A stretch of 46,058 bases of DNA. It comes from Terriglobia bacterium (GTDB lineage: Bacteria; Acidobacteriota; Terriglobia; Bryobacterales; Bryobacteraceae). This document shows positions 30,882-40,126 of the stretch, piece after piece (positions within the stretch are counted from its first letter, which is position 1; each line of letters begins with the position of its first letter). A program made the translations under genes and the position numbers. Where the stretch lies: assembly GCA_020073265.1 (NCBI GenBank), contig JAIQFN010000045.1:1-46058 (forward strand), written 5' to 3'. Under the pieces are notes generated by a model. The model was not told the DNA's origin. It did not search any database and saw only the letters and a list, made by a program, of their open reading frames with translations.

Positions 30882-31568
30882 ATGAGAACTATCCTCTGTG
30901 CGGCGGGTGTGCTGTGCATCTCCGCGTCGTTCGCTCTGAGCGCGAATCTCCCCTCCACACACCTTCGCGGCGACTACATCGAAGCCCGGACCGCCGATGT
31001 GTACACCGGCCCCTGCTTCGCCAACTCCGAAGTCGGTCTCACCGGCGACCTGGCCGTGATGGGCTGGAAAATCCAGCAGGGCAGCTTCGAAGGCGTCAAT
31101 CTGGATGGCCTCTCCGTGATGGGCGTGATCCACGCCAGCAACACCCTCGGCGACGTCACCAATTCGGTTTATCCCGTCAAGTCGGTTCTGGTGATCGACT
31201 CCAGTGCCAACGCCGAGCAGCGGCTCGCGCTGAAGGATTTCGCACAGAAAATGGCCGGCAAGCTCCTGGCCGACGTCGTGCGCGTTGAATATCAACCCAT
31301 CCAGTTCTCTCTGGAAGGCGACAGCATCCATAGCGCTAAAGCGGCGATGAGCGCGGGCAACCTGGTGAAGCTCGAAACGCGGCCGCTCGCTGAGACCGAC
31401 GAAATCTGCCACAACGAGGCGGTCTGGTATCAGCCGCTCACGCCGGTCGACCACGCCATGCCGGCCTTCACGGTCGCCAACCACTACTCGGGCCACGACC
31501 TCGGCACTGTCTGGAACTACAGCGGCAACCGCGGATCTTTCGTCGGCACCTTCCAGGTGAACGAATAG
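30882..31568 (+). CDS. DUF1326 secreted protein
   Basis: 228 residues with signal peptide MRTILCAAGVLCISASFALSA. THLRGDYIEARTADVYTGPCFANSEVGLTG is the characteristic start of DUF1326 proteins, and the domain continues with VMGVIHASNTLGDVTNSVYPVKSVLVID. The biochemical function of the family is unknown. Cysteines at CFAN and EICHN may form a disulfide or bind metal. A good AGGAG ribosome-binding site precedes the ATG. Confidence 0.87.
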   Translation: MRTILCAAGVLCISASFALSANLPSTHLRGDYIEARTADVYTGPCFANSEVGLTGDLAVMGWKIQQGSFEGVNLDGLSVMGVIHASNTLGDVTNSVYPVKSVLVIDSSANAEQRLALKDFAQKMAGKLLADVVRVEYQPIQFSLEGDSIHSAKAAMSAGNLVKLETRPLAETDEICHNEAVWYQPLTPVDHAMPAFTVANHYSGHDLGTVWNYSGNRGSFVGTFQVNE

Positions 31569-31586
31569 GCGGGCGGTTCACACCAC

Positions 31587-32744
31587 TTGGTCTCTAAATT
31601 AGGGCGGGGCATCCTGACTGGGTTCGGATGCACCGCCTTAGTTTTTTTCTGGCAATTTCTCACTGTTCATTACAATTACCAGGGTCGCTGGAACGCATTG
31701 TTTTGTACCGGCCAGGAAAACGCGCAGCCGCCGCAATTGGCCGGCGAGAACATTTACATTTTCCCCGCCACCAAAGGCTACGATGGCCAGATGTACCACT
31801 ACGTCGCGCACGATCCTTTCATGGCGCGCGGCTTTGACGGATATGTCGATGCGCCGCGCGTCCGCTATCGGCGCATTCTGATTCCTCTGGCGGCGCACGC
31901 GCTCGCGCTCGGCCAAGATGACCGAATCGATCGAGCGTTTCTGGGCGTGACGCTCTTCGCGGTCTTTTGCGGCGGCTATTGGCTGAGCGTTTTTTGCGCG
32001 ACCGCCGGATTCAGCGAGTGGCTGGGCTTTGCGTTCCTGCTGATTCCCGCAACCTTGGTATCCATCGACCGCCTGACCGTGGATGCCGCCCTGGCCGCGC
32101 TATGCATCGCTTTTGCGTATTACATTGCGAAGGACTCCGAGTGGCGTTTGTATGGCGTGCTGCTCGTCGCGCCCCTGGTGCGTGAGACCGGGCTGCTCCT
32201 GCTGGCCGGATATGTGATCGCGCTGCTGTGGAAGCGCAGGCTTCGCGCCGCGTTGATCTTCTCGACCGCGGCCCTGCCCACTCTGATCTGGTACGCCTAC
32301 GTTCAGCTTCAAACAGCTCCGGAAGACATCACCGGATTCTCGCGCATCCCGTTCCAGGGCCTCGCCGCGCGTCTGGCGACGCCTTATCACTATCCGTTCG
32401 GCGCCTTGGTGAGCGGCGTCTCCACCCTGCTGGATTACGCCGCCTTGATCGGAATCATCCTCGCGGTGGCGCTGGCCATTCGTATGGGGTGGCACAAATT
32501 GTGGGGACCGGTGGAGTGCAGCATCTACGTCTTCACGCTGTTCGCGGCTTTTCTTTTTTCTCCCGGCGCCTGGGAAGAGGTCTACGCCTTCGGCCGCACG
32601 CTTTCCCCACTCCTGATTCTGGTGGGCCTGTATGGAATGCAAAAGCGCAACTGGATCAGCGTGCTTCCGCTTCTGCTGGTGATCCCGCGCACCGCGATCC
32701 AATTCGGCCCGCAAGTGAGCGGAGTCTTGCGCGGCGTGTTGTGA
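31587..32744 (+). CDS. Polytopic membrane protein (cell-surface glycopolymer/GT-C-like)
   Basis: 385 residues with around nine hydrophobic segments. After TM1 comes an extracytoplasmic segment with KGYDGQMYHYVAHDPF and APRVRYRRILIPLAAHALAL. The 'YDGQ.Y...A.DP' and 'YRRILYPL' pattern resembles membrane proteins implicated in surface glycopolymer formation and polyprenol-dependent glycosyltransferases. A function cannot be assigned. The start TTG 31587 has no clear ribosome-binding site, so the N-terminus is uncertain. It follows the DUF1326 gene by 18 bp and converges with the M28 peptidase gene, 7 bp away. Confidence 0.72.
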   Translation: MVSKLGRGILTGFGCTALVFFWQFLTVHYNYQGRWNALFCTGQENAQPPQLAGENIYIFPATKGYDGQMYHYVAHDPFMARGFDGYVDAPRVRYRRILIPLAAHALALGQDDRIDRAFLGVTLFAVFCGGYWLSVFCATAGFSEWLGFAFLLIPATLVSIDRLTVDAALAALCIAFAYYIAKDSEWRLYGVLLVAPLVRETGLLLLAGYVIALLWKRRLRAALIFSTAALPTLIWYAYVQLQTAPEDITGFSRIPFQGLAARLATPYHYPFGALVSGVSTLLDYAALIGIILAVALAIRMGWHKLWGPVECSIYVFTLFAAFLFSPGAWEEVYAFGRTLSPLLILVGLYGMQKRNWISVLPLLLVIPRTAIQFGPQVSGVLRGVL

Positions 32745-32751
32745 TCGCTGG

Positions 32752-34401
32752 CTACTTCGTCCCTACGCCCGATTCCTGCGCTTTCGGCAGCGGCTTGCGC
32801 GGAAGCATCTCCGGCCGGGTGGCCGCGTCGTAGACCACCGACGCGATCACCGCCGCGGCCTGCATCAGGTCGCCCGCGACGGCGTGATCGTACACGTCCA
32901 TGCTGGAGTGGTGCGTCACGCTGGAATAGTCCAGCGGATCCTGGATGAACTGGAAGCCCGGCAGCCCCACCGCGTCGAACGACAGATGGTCCGTGCCGCT
33001 GGTGTTTCGTATCGTAATGGTCGACACTCCCAGATCGCGGAATGGCTCCAGCCAGTTCTCGAACAGCGGGCGCATGGCGTCGTTGTCCTGCAGATAGACG
33101 CCGCGAATCTTGCCGCTGCCGTTGTCGAGATTGAAGTAACCGGACAGCTTGGCTTGCGCCGCCGTCAGCTTCATGGTCTTGGGATCGCCGAAATGCTCCT
33201 GGACGTAAGCCTTGGAACCCAGCAGGCCCTGTTCTTCGCCGCTCCACAGCGCGATGCGAACGGTGCGGTCCATTTTCAGATTGAGCGCCTTCAGAATGCG
33301 CATCACTTCCATCATCACCGCGCTGCCCGCGCCGTTGTCGGTGGCGCCCGTTCCACTGTGCCAGGAATCGAAATGCGCGCCCACCATGATGACTTCGTCT
33401 TTTTTCGCGCCGCCCGGGATTTCGGCGACCAGATTGTAAGCGTCCACCGCGTTGTCGGAGATGCGCGCCTTCAAGTTGGCCTGGATCTCCACCTTGGTCT
33501 TGTTCTGAAGCAGCCGCACGATGCGGTTGTAATGTTCCGAAGTGACCACGAACGTGGGCGGCGATAGCGGCTTCTTAGAGTCGTAGGAGCCGGCCGACTC
33601 GGCGAAATCGATGCCATCGCGCGCGCGCCGGTCGTCCTGGATCACCGCCAGCACGCCTTCGTCCACCAGAAATTGCGTGCGCTTCATCGCCACCTCGTCG
33701 CGCCGTCTCCGCAGTTCATCCTGAATCGAAGGTGGAATGCTGGCGTAGAACGCGATGCGTCCATCCAGATCCTCGGGCACCACCAGGTTGCCGGGATCTA
33801 TCGTCATCTTGGGCACGGGCGGAGGAGCGATGGCCAGTTCCTTCAGCTCGGCGTCGGTGTAGCGGCGCAGGTCGGGCCTGGATTCCGAGTCCGCGATGTT
33901 GCGCACGGGTTCTGAAATCAACACCACCTTGCCGCGCAGCTTGCCTTTGTATTTCTGGATGTATTGATCGAGATCCGACTCTGCCTTGGCCGGTGTTTGC
34001 GAGGACGCCAGCGGAGCGAAGATCGGCTCGCCCGAGGCCGGGCCGTTAGTCGAGGCCGACCACGCCAGCGGCGCCGCCGCCAGCAGCGAGTAGCGCGGCT
34101 GCGTCATCTCCAGCGCGAATTTCTCGAGCGACCAGCTTCGGCCGAACGGCCCCCATTTCTCCAGGTGCGCATTCTCGAGACCGTATTCCTGCAGCCGCTT
34201 GAGCGCCCAATCGGCGGCTTCCTTGAATTCGGCCGACGCGGTAAGCCGCGGACCGTAGCGATCCGTCAGGTTTTCCAGTTGCTCCATTACCTTGGAGCGC
34301 TCGAACGCCTCGGCTTTGATGCGGTTGACGACCGCCAGATCCACCGGGTCGGCGGCGAAGGCCGGAATCAGAAAAGCAAGAGCGACAATGGTGGCGCGCA
34401 T
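32752..34401 (-). CDS. Secreted M28 family zinc peptidase, copy A
   Basis: 549 residues from ATG 34401 with signal peptide MRATIVALAFLIPAFAA. A longer in-frame extension to 34536 runs into the neighbouring gene and is Arg-rich, so it was rejected. The N-terminal part and a protease-associated insert (EPIFAPLASSQTPAKAESDL) precede the catalytic domain. Zinc-site motifs are VGAHFDSWHSGTGATDNGAG, WSGEEQGLLGSKAYV and HHSSMDVYDH. The family comprises aminopeptidases and glutamate-carboxypeptidase-like enzymes. It is a paralogue of the next gene, 40 bp upstream in the same direction. CATAAT lies 6 nt before the ATG, another possible short-leader start. Confidence 0.9.
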   Translation of the reverse strand: MRATIVALAFLIPAFAADPVDLAVVNRIKAEAFERSKVMEQLENLTDRYGPRLTASAEFKEAADWALKRLQEYGLENAHLEKWGPFGRSWSLEKFALEMTQPRYSLLAAAPLAWSASTNGPASGEPIFAPLASSQTPAKAESDLDQYIQKYKGKLRGKVVLISEPVRNIADSESRPDLRRYTDAELKELAIAPPPVPKMTIDPGNLVVPEDLDGRIAFYASIPPSIQDELRRRRDEVAMKRTQFLVDEGVLAVIQDDRRARDGIDFAESAGSYDSKKPLSPPTFVVTSEHYNRIVRLLQNKTKVEIQANLKARISDNAVDAYNLVAEIPGGAKKDEVIMVGAHFDSWHSGTGATDNGAGSAVMMEVMRILKALNLKMDRTVRIALWSGEEQGLLGSKAYVQEHFGDPKTMKLTAAQAKLSGYFNLDNGSGKIRGVYLQDNDAMRPLFENWLEPFRDLGVSTITIRNTSGTDHLSFDAVGLPGFQFIQDPLDYSSVTHHSSMDVYDHAVAGDLMQAAAVIASVVYDAATRPEMLPRKPLPKAQESGVGTK

Positions 34402-34441
34402 GAGGCCATTATGGCACCGCCACCACCGGCGCGTGGGGTTG

Positions 34442-36058
34442 CTAGTCCGTCGCGCCCGGCCGGCGCGGCGCGGGCTGCGGCTTCGGAAGCGGCTTGCGCG
34501 GCAGCATCTCCTCGCGCATCGCCGTGTTGTACACAAACGATGCCATGATGGCCGCCGCCTGCATCAGGTCGCCCGGCTGGATGTGATCGTACACGTCCAT
34601 GTTGGAGTGATGCGTGCGCGTTTCGTACTCCATCGGATCCTGAATGAACTGGAAGCCCGGCAGTCCCACCGCGTCGAAGGACTGGTGATCGGTCCCGCCC
34701 GTGTTGCGGATGCTCACCACCGACGCGCCCAGGTCGTGGAACGGCTCCAGCCAGCTTTCGAAAATCGGCCGCGCCATGTCGTTGCCTTGCAGATAAATTC
34801 CGCGGATCTTGCCGGTGCCGTTGTCGTAGTTGAAATAGCCGGCCAGCTTGGCGTGCTCGGCGCCCAGCTTCATGGTCTCGCGATCCCCAAAGTGCTCCTT
34901 CACGTAGGCGCGCGAACCCAGCAGCCCTTCTTCTTCACCGCTCCACAGGGCCATGCGGACAGTCCGGTCCATCACCAGGTTCAGCGATTTCAAAATGCGC
35001 ACGGCCTCCATCACCACCGCGCTCCCGGCGGCGTTGTCGGTGGCTCCGGTCCCGCCGTGCCAGGAATCCAGGTGCGCGCCCAGCATGACGATCTCGTCTC
35101 GCTTGCGCGTGCCCGGAATCTCCGCGATCACGTTCACCGAATCCAGATTGTCCTCGTACAGCTCGTTCTGAATGTTGAACTGGAGCTTCACCGGAATCTT
35201 GTGCTCCACCAGGCGCGCGATGCGGTTGTAGTGCTCGGAGTCGAGCGCGACCGACGCGATCCCGACCGGCCTCTTCGGATCGTACGGTCCGCCGGACTGC
35301 GCGAACACGGTCCCGCCATCGCCTCGGGCGCTCGAAACCTGAACCAGCGCGCCTTCTTGCTTCAGGAACTCCCCGATCCGTTCCTGCAGCCGGCGCTGAC
35401 TCTCGCGGCGCTGGCGCGCTTCCTCGGGAGTAGCGGGCGGCTGGCCGCCGTTGCCGCCCGGCCCGATGCGAAATCCAAAAGGCGCCCGGGGCAGAGGAGC
35501 GGTGGCTTCCTGGGCCAGCTCCTCGGCGGTGTAGCGATGGCCCAGCGCGTCGGTGCGGAACGGCAGCGGCCGCAGTTCGCTCATCATGAGCACCTTGCCG
35601 CGCAGCTTGCCCTTGTACTTCTCGAAATCCGCCTCCGTGCGTATGGTGACGAAGATCGGCTCGCCGGTCACGGTTCCGTCCGTGCTGCCGGTCCAGGCCT
35701 GCGGCACTCCGATGAGCGGCTGATATTGGGGATCGATCATGTGCGCCTCGAAGTGCTTGCTGGCCCAGCCGCGCCCGAACGGCCCCCATTTTTCTTCCTT
35801 GGCCGCGACGCCGTACTCGGTCATTCGCTCGACCACCCAGTCCGCCGCGCCTTTGTACGCGGGCGACCCGGTCAGGCGAGGCCCATGCACGTCCGTCAGG
35901 TAGAACATGTGATCCATCACCTTGGAGTTCTCGAAGGCTTCGGACTTGATCCGATGGATGACCGAGAGATCCAGCTTCTCGCCGGCCGCGAGCAACCAAA
36001 GCGGAACGCCAGCCAGCGCCAGAGAGAGCAACGCGCGCGTCAATGTGCGTCTGGACAT
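34442..36058 (-). CDS. Secreted M28 family zinc peptidase, copy B
   Basis: 538 residues with signal peptide MSRRTLTRALLSLALAGVPL. Same architecture as copy A, with the same opening (HRIKSEAFENSKVMDHMFYL versus NRIKAEAFERSKVMEQLENL). Zinc motifs are LGAHLDSWHGGTGATDNAAG, WSGEEEGLLGSRAYVKEHFG and THHSNMDVYDH. Pro/Gly-rich linkers (GPGGNGGQPPATPEEARQRR) differ from copy A. The two are clearly a tandem duplication, probably with diverged peptide specificity. The gene is divergent from the DtxR-like regulator (80-bp gap). Confidence 0.9.
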   Translation of the reverse strand: MSRRTLTRALLSLALAGVPLWLLAAGEKLDLSVIHRIKSEAFENSKVMDHMFYLTDVHGPRLTGSPAYKGAADWVVERMTEYGVAAKEEKWGPFGRGWASKHFEAHMIDPQYQPLIGVPQAWTGSTDGTVTGEPIFVTIRTEADFEKYKGKLRGKVLMMSELRPLPFRTDALGHRYTAEELAQEATAPLPRAPFGFRIGPGGNGGQPPATPEEARQRRESQRRLQERIGEFLKQEGALVQVSSARGDGGTVFAQSGGPYDPKRPVGIASVALDSEHYNRIARLVEHKIPVKLQFNIQNELYEDNLDSVNVIAEIPGTRKRDEIVMLGAHLDSWHGGTGATDNAAGSAVVMEAVRILKSLNLVMDRTVRMALWSGEEEGLLGSRAYVKEHFGDRETMKLGAEHAKLAGYFNYDNGTGKIRGIYLQGNDMARPIFESWLEPFHDLGASVVSIRNTGGTDHQSFDAVGLPGFQFIQDPMEYETRTHHSNMDVYDHIQPGDLMQAAAIMASFVYNTAMREEMLPRKPLPKPQPAPRRPGATD

Positions 36059-36138
36059 ACGTCTACAGTACTAAAAGCCATCGCCCCGCGTCGCGGCCAA
36101 CGTGCCTTTAGCCGCGCACGCTACAATCGGGTTTTGGC

Positions 36139-36816
36139 GTGAAAATCACCATCTCCAAGGAGAACTATCTCAAGACCATCGCCGAAGCGGAGAGCGAGGG
36201 CGAGCCGGTCATCGCCGCTACTCTGGCGCGCTGGCTGAAGGTTTCGGCGCCCGCGGTGACCATGGCGATCAAGCGGCTCAAGCGCGACGCCCTCATCCGC
36301 GTCGGACGCGACGGCCAGATCTCGCTCACGCCCGCCGGACGCGACATCGCCAACCGCCTGCTGAACCGCCACCACCTGATCGAGCGCATGTTGACCGAAA
36401 TCTTCGGCATGGAGTGGTACAAGGTGCACGACGAAGCCGAACAGCTCGAGCACGCCGTTTCAGCCGACTTCGAGCGACGCCTGGCGGACCGGCTGGGCAC
36501 CGGCGAAGCCTGCCCGCACGGCAACCGCGTGGAGCGCGACACACCGCAGGACCGGCGCAATCGCGGCTGGAAACCGCTGGATGAGATTTCATCTGAAACC
36601 GAGGCCACTGTCGTCAGCGTCTTCGAGCGCGATCGCCGCCTGCTGGAATATCTGAACGGAATCGGAATTCACCCCGGCGCGGCCGTCCGCCTGATGACCT
36701 CCAACTACGACGACACGCTCACCCTGCGGATCGACGGGAAGCCGGTTCAGCTCGGCCGGGGCGCGGCCGCCAAGGTGTGGGTGGAAGTGCGCGCGGCCAG
36801 CCTAGCCGCGCGCTAG
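36139..36816 (+). CDS. DtxR/MntR family metal-dependent transcriptional regulator
   Basis: 225 residues. Winged helix-turn-helix in residues 6-65 ([45 protein letters not shown]). A dimerisation/metal domain follows with [31 protein letters not shown], the usual spacing of ligands for Mn or Fe. A C-terminal FeoA/SH3-like domain is at residues 150-220. It would repress metal-uptake genes when metal is plentiful, but no transporter is next to it, so its targets are elsewhere or it is autoregulated. The GTG start is at 36139, with TACAAT at 36122-36127 as the -10. Its 3' end overlaps the convergent SDR gene by 15 bp. Confidence 0.9.
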   Translation: MKITISKENYLKTIAEAESEGEPVIAATLARWLKVSAPAVTMAIKRLKRDALIRVGRDGQISLTPAGRDIANRLLNRHHLIERMLTEIFGMEWYKVHDEAEQLEHAVSADFERRLADRLGTGEACPHGNRVERDTPQDRRNRGWKPLDEISSETEATVVSVFERDRRLLEYLNGIGIHPGAAVRLMTSNYDDTLTLRIDGKPVQLGRGAAAKVWVEVRAASLAAR

Positions 36817-37752
36817 CGCCGGCGATCCGATCCGTTCGAAATACTCGATGGTCTCGCGCAGCCCCTCTTCCAGACGGACCTTCGGTTCCCATCCCAGCAC
36901 GCGCTTGGCCTTGCCGATGTCCGGCCGCCGGCGCTGCGGATCGTCTTCCGGAAGCGCTTTGAATTCCAGCGTCGCGCTCGTGCCGGTGATGCATCGAATC
37001 TGCTCGGCGAACTCCAGGATCGTCATCTCCCGCGGATTGCCCAGGTTCACCGGATACCGTTCCTCGGAAAACATCAACCGGTAAAGGCCGTCCACCAGGT
37101 CGCGAACGTAACAGAAACTGCGAGTCTGCGATCCATCTCCGAACACCGTCAGCGGCTGACCTTTGAGAGCCTGATCGACAAACGCCGGCACCACCCGGCC
37201 GTCATCCAACTGCATTCTCGGCCCATACGTATTGAAGATGCGCGCGATGTTGGTGGCCAGGCCGTGTGCCCGATGGTAAGCCATGGTCAAAGCTTCCGCG
37301 TAGCGCTTGCTCTCGTCGTAGCAGGAGCGCACCCCCACCGGATTCACATTGCCCCAGTAGGTTTCCACTTGCGGATGCACCGCGGGATCGCCGTAGCATT
37401 CCGAAGTGGACGTCAGCAGGAAACGGGCCCGATGCCGCAACGCGAGCTCCAGCATATTGCGCGTCCCGGCCGAACCCACATCCAGCGTCTCGATGGGATG
37501 CTGGAAGTAGTCCGTGGGACTGGCCAGCGACGCCAGGTGCAGCACCCCATCCACGGGACCCTCCACTTCCAACGGTTCGCACACGTCCCATTCGCGAAAC
37601 TCGAACAACGGATTCCCGCCAAGCTGCTCCAGATTCCGGGCCGCGCCCGTGATGAAGTTGTCCAGGCCCAGCACGGCATGGCCTTCTCCGATCAAGCGGT
37701 CACAAAAATGAGAGCCGATGAACCCGGCGGCCCCCGACATCACGAATCGCAA
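36802..37752 (-). CDS. NDP-sugar epimerase/dehydratase (UDP-glucuronate decarboxylase-like SDR)
   Basis: 316 residues from TTG 37752, chosen because GGAG lies five bases upstream and the protein then begins [20 protein letters not shown], as the family should. The Rossmann GxxGxxG is at residues 6-12. The catalytic SDR triad is Ser/Thr in [10 protein letters not shown] with Tyr145 and Lys149 in [20 protein letters not shown] and [19 protein letters not shown] are typical of UDP-xylose synthases and related decarboxylases. It would make a nucleotide sugar for polysaccharide or glycan synthesis. The exact product cannot be proven from sequence. Confidence 0.88.
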   Translation of the reverse strand: MRFVMSGAAGFIGSHFCDRLIGEGHAVLGLDNFITGAARNLEQLGGNPLFEFREWDVCEPLEVEGPVDGVLHLASLASPTDYFQHPIETLDVGSAGTRNMLELALRHRARFLLTSTSECYGDPAVHPQVETYWGNVNPVGVRSCYDESKRYAEALTMAYHRAHGLATNIARIFNTYGPRMQLDDGRVVPAFVDQALKGQPLTVFGDGSQTRSFCYVRDLVDGLYRLMFSEERYPVNLGNPREMTILEFAEQIRCITGTSATLEFKALPEDDPQRRRPDIGKAKRVLGWEPKVRLEEGLRETIEYFERIGSPALARG

Positions 37753-37780
37753 TTGCACTCCAACCCATCTATCGTAGTTA

Positions 37781-37809
37781 TTGGGCGTCCGCTTTAGAGC
37801 TACGCCCAA
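37781..37809. promoter_or_regulatory. Inverted repeat in divergent SDR/Fe-S promoter region
   Basis: TTGGGCGT (37781-37788) and ACGCCCAA (37802-37809) are a perfect 8-bp inverted repeat with a 13-bp centre, directly upstream of a minus-strand -10 (TACGAT, 37776-37771) for the SDR gene. It may be an operator or an RNA hairpin. Confidence 0.4.
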
Positions 37810-37853
37810 GGCCCCGGCAATCTGACCACGCGTTTCGCCACGCGAGCCTGCGC

Positions 37854-37859
37854 TACACT
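37854..37859 (+). promoter_or_regulatory. -10 box for leaderless Fe-S oxidoreductase gene
   Basis: TACACT ends 8 nt before ATG 37868, and the intervening CGCAGTTT has no Shine-Dalgarno. No clear -35 box. Confidence 0.45.
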
Positions 37860-37867
37860 CGCAGTTT

Positions 37868-39733
37868 ATGGTTCAACTCTCCTGGCCGGAGACGGCGCTG
37901 CTTCTGGTCTTGGTTGCGGCGTCCGCCTACGGTTTCTGGTGGCGATTCGGAAGAGTCTGGCGCATCGTGCTGTCCTCCAAGAAAGACCCCGAATTCCATA
38001 TCCAACCGCTCGGCCGGCGGATCCGCGACTTCACCTGGGAAGTCCTGCTGCAGGGCAAAGTGATCCGCCAGCGCCCGCTTCCGGGCCTCGCGCACGCCTT
38101 CGTGTTCTGGGGTTTCTGCGCCTTCGCGCTGGTCACCATCAATCATTTCTCCCAGGGCCTGCACCTGCAGCTTTTCGCGCGCGACGGCATTTTCGGCCGG
38201 TTCTATTTCACGCTGGCGGCGATTTTCGCGGTGGCCGTGGCGGTGTCCATCTCCGGACTGGCCTTCCGCCGCCTGGTGATCCGGCCGAAATGGTTGGGGG
38301 CGGTATCCTACGAGTCCGGCTTCATCGCGTTGCTGATCTTCCTGCTCATGGCGACGTATCTCATGACCTTCCTGCCCGGCGGCGAGGAGAGCCGGCCCCT
38401 GTGGTGGGCTCACACCCTCACCATCCTGGTGCTTCTGCCGCTCATCCCGCACACCAAGCATCTGCACCTGGTCTTGAGCCCGCTGACGGTCTTCCTGAAG
38501 CGCGACACTTTCAGCAAGATTCCGCCGCTGGTGGGCGACGAGGACTTTGGCCTGGACACCGGCAAGGATCTTACCCAGCTTGTTTCGCTCCAAGCGTTTT
38601 CCTGCGTCGAGTGCGGACGCTGCACCGAGCACTGCCCGGCCGCCAACACCGGCAAGGTTCTCAACCCCAAGGAAATCGCGCTGGGCGTCCGCAGATACCT
38701 CAATGAATTCGGTCCCGCCAGCGAAGAGCCGCTGCTCGGCAAGCATCTTTCGCAGGAGGCCGCCTTCCAGTGCACCACCTGCGGCTCCTGCGAATTCCAG
38801 TGCCCGGTGGGAGTACAGCACTTGCCCGTCATCATCGGACTGCGGCGCGGCGCGGTGAACACCGGCAAATGGGAAGACGACTACGGCACCAAGCTGTTCC
38901 TGAATCTCGAGCGCAACGGCAACTCGCTGGGCTTCTCCTCCACCGAGCGCGACAAGTTCGTCCAGAAGCAGGAATTCCCCATCTACGACGGCACGCAGGA
39001 ATACTGCCTGTGGCTGGGATGCATGGGCGCCTACGATCCGCAGGGCCGCGAGATCGTCGCCGCGCTCGCGCAAGTGATGCGGCGGCTCAACGTCAGCTTT
39101 GGCGTCCTCAGAAAAGAGAAGTGCACCGGCGATCCGGCCCGCCGCCTGGGCAACGATCTCGCCTTCGGCCAGCTCGCCGAAAACAATCTCGAGACGCTTC
39201 AGCAGAACAAGGTGAAGAAAATCGTTTCCATCTGCCCGCACTGCGTCCGCACCATCAGCACCGATTGGTCTGAATACGGCCAAGCCCCTCCCATCGAGCA
39301 TCACAGCGAATTCCTGGCGCGGCATCTCGACCAGCTCCCGGCCCGTACGGCGGCGGGCGAGACCATCGTTTACCATGACCCCTGCTACCTGGGACGCTAT
39401 CGCGGCGTGTACGACGCGCCCCGCAGCGTGATCGGACGCTTCGGTAACTTGATCGATCCCCCGCGCGCCCGCGAGCGCTCTTTCTGCTGCGGCGCCGGCG
39501 GCGGGCTGGCGTTTCTGGGAGAGGAAAAAGGCCAGCGCGTCAGCGTCACGCGCGCCCAGGAACTGGTCGCTACCGGAGCCACCGTGGTGGGAGCCGCCTG
39601 CCCGTTCTGCAACACCATGTTCCGCGACGCCCTGTCGGGAATCTCCACGACTCCGCCCAGGCTGATGGATATCGCGCAGATCGCCGCCGCCGGCCTCGCC
39701 TCAGTAGATGGTCCAGCAGCCCGGGCTGACTAG
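37868..39733 (+). CDS. Heterodisulfide-reductase-like (HdrD/GlpC type) membrane Fe-S oxidoreductase
   Basis: 621 residues. Residues 5-215 contain about five transmembrane helices of a NarI/HdrE-like cytochrome b module ([20 protein letters not shown] carries the first histidines). Two 4Fe-4S clusters follow: Cys246, 249, 252, 256 ([12 protein letters not shown]) and Cys302, 305, 308, 312 ([12 protein letters not shown]). The C-terminal half has two cysteine-rich CCG domains, with [11 protein letters not shown] and then KCTGDPARR in the first, and [18 protein letters not shown] and [10 protein letters not shown] in the second. It probably moves electrons between the quinone pool and an unknown partner. 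Such stand-alone proteins are found next to electron-transfer flavoprotein genes, which are not seen here. Confidence 0.9.
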   Translation: MVQLSWPETALLLVLVAASAYGFWWRFGRVWRIVLSSKKDPEFHIQPLGRRIRDFTWEVLLQGKVIRQRPLPGLAHAFVFWGFCAFALVTINHFSQGLHLQLFARDGIFGRFYFTLAAIFAVAVAVSISGLAFRRLVIRPKWLGAVSYESGFIALLIFLLMATYLMTFLPGGEESRPLWWAHTLTILVLLPLIPHTKHLHLVLSPLTVFLKRDTFSKIPPLVGDEDFGLDTGKDLTQLVSLQAFSCVECGRCTEHCPAANTGKVLNPKEIALGVRRYLNEFGPASEEPLLGKHLSQEAAFQCTTCGSCEFQCPVGVQHLPVIIGLRRGAVNTGKWEDDYGTKLFLNLERNGNSLGFSSTERDKFVQKQEFPIYDGTQEYCLWLGCMGAYDPQGREIVAALAQVMRRLNVSFGVLRKEKCTGDPARRLGNDLAFGQLAENNLETLQQNKVKKIVSICPHCVRTISTDWSEYGQAPPIEHHSEFLARHLDQLPARTAAGETIVYHDPCYLGRYRGVYDAPRSVIGRFGNLIDPPRARERSFCCGAGGGLAFLGEEKGQRVSVTRAQELVATGATVVGAACPFCNTMFRDALSGISTTPPRLMDIAQIAAAGLASVDGPAARAD

Positions 39734-40114
39734 CTCCAGCAGGTGCCCGTCGGGATCGCGGAAGTACAGGCTGAATCCACCGCGCGGCCATTCGACGCGG
39801 CTCTCGATCGCGACATCGTGCGCCCGGAGGTGCTCCCTCCATTCCTGCTCGGAATCGAGCGGGATGGTGAACGCCAGGTGCGTCGTTCCCTCGCCATCGT
39901 GCGGCGGAATCACGCCGCCCGGGATGGTAATGGGTTCCGTAGTGCCATGCTTGCGGAACAACAACAGCACCTGCTGACCGGAGACGTTGAAGGCGCAGAA
40001 CCGTTCGTCGCAGACCAGTTTCTGGAAACCGAACACGCGCTCGTAGAAATCGGCCGAGCGCTGGATCTGGTCGACGTACAGCGACGTTTCGAGCACCCGT
40101 CCCAGCGGAGGCAT
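39701..40114 (-). CDS. VOC (glyoxalase/dioxygenase fold) family protein
   Basis: 137 residues with paired beta-alpha-beta-beta-beta modules. TSLYVDQIQRSADFYERVFG is module 1. The second module has GTTHLAFTI (His ligand) and [20 protein letters not shown] (Glu ligand). The usual N-terminal His of the metal site is Thr/Ser here (ETSLYV), so the metal site may be changed. Functions in the superfamily range from fosfomycin resistance to glyoxalase and ring-cleavage, and no choice can be made. It overlaps the convergent Fe-S protein gene by 33 bp. Confidence 0.85.
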   Translation of the reverse strand: MPPLGRVLETSLYVDQIQRSADFYERVFGFQKLVCDERFCAFNVSGQQVLLLFRKHGTTEPITIPGGVIPPHDGEGTTHLAFTIPLDSEQEWREHLRAHDVAIESRVEWPRGGFSLYFRDPDGHLLELVSPGCWTIY

Positions 40115-40126
40115 GGCAGAGCCGAG

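Noticed and set aside
34402-34536. N-terminal extension of M28 copy A
   Set aside because: It runs into the neighbouring peptidase gene with an Arg/Cys-rich stretch. The signal peptide begins at ATG 34401.
34292-36142. Long rightward open frame (over 600 codons) opposite M28 copy B
   Set aside because: Low-complexity Arg/His/Val composition and no recognisable domain. It is a shadow of a well supported peptidase.
37853-39376. Leftward open frame of about 500 codons opposite the Fe-S oxidoreductase
   Set aside because: Composition is shadow-like. The plus-strand frame has eight 4Fe-4S cysteines and CCG motifs.
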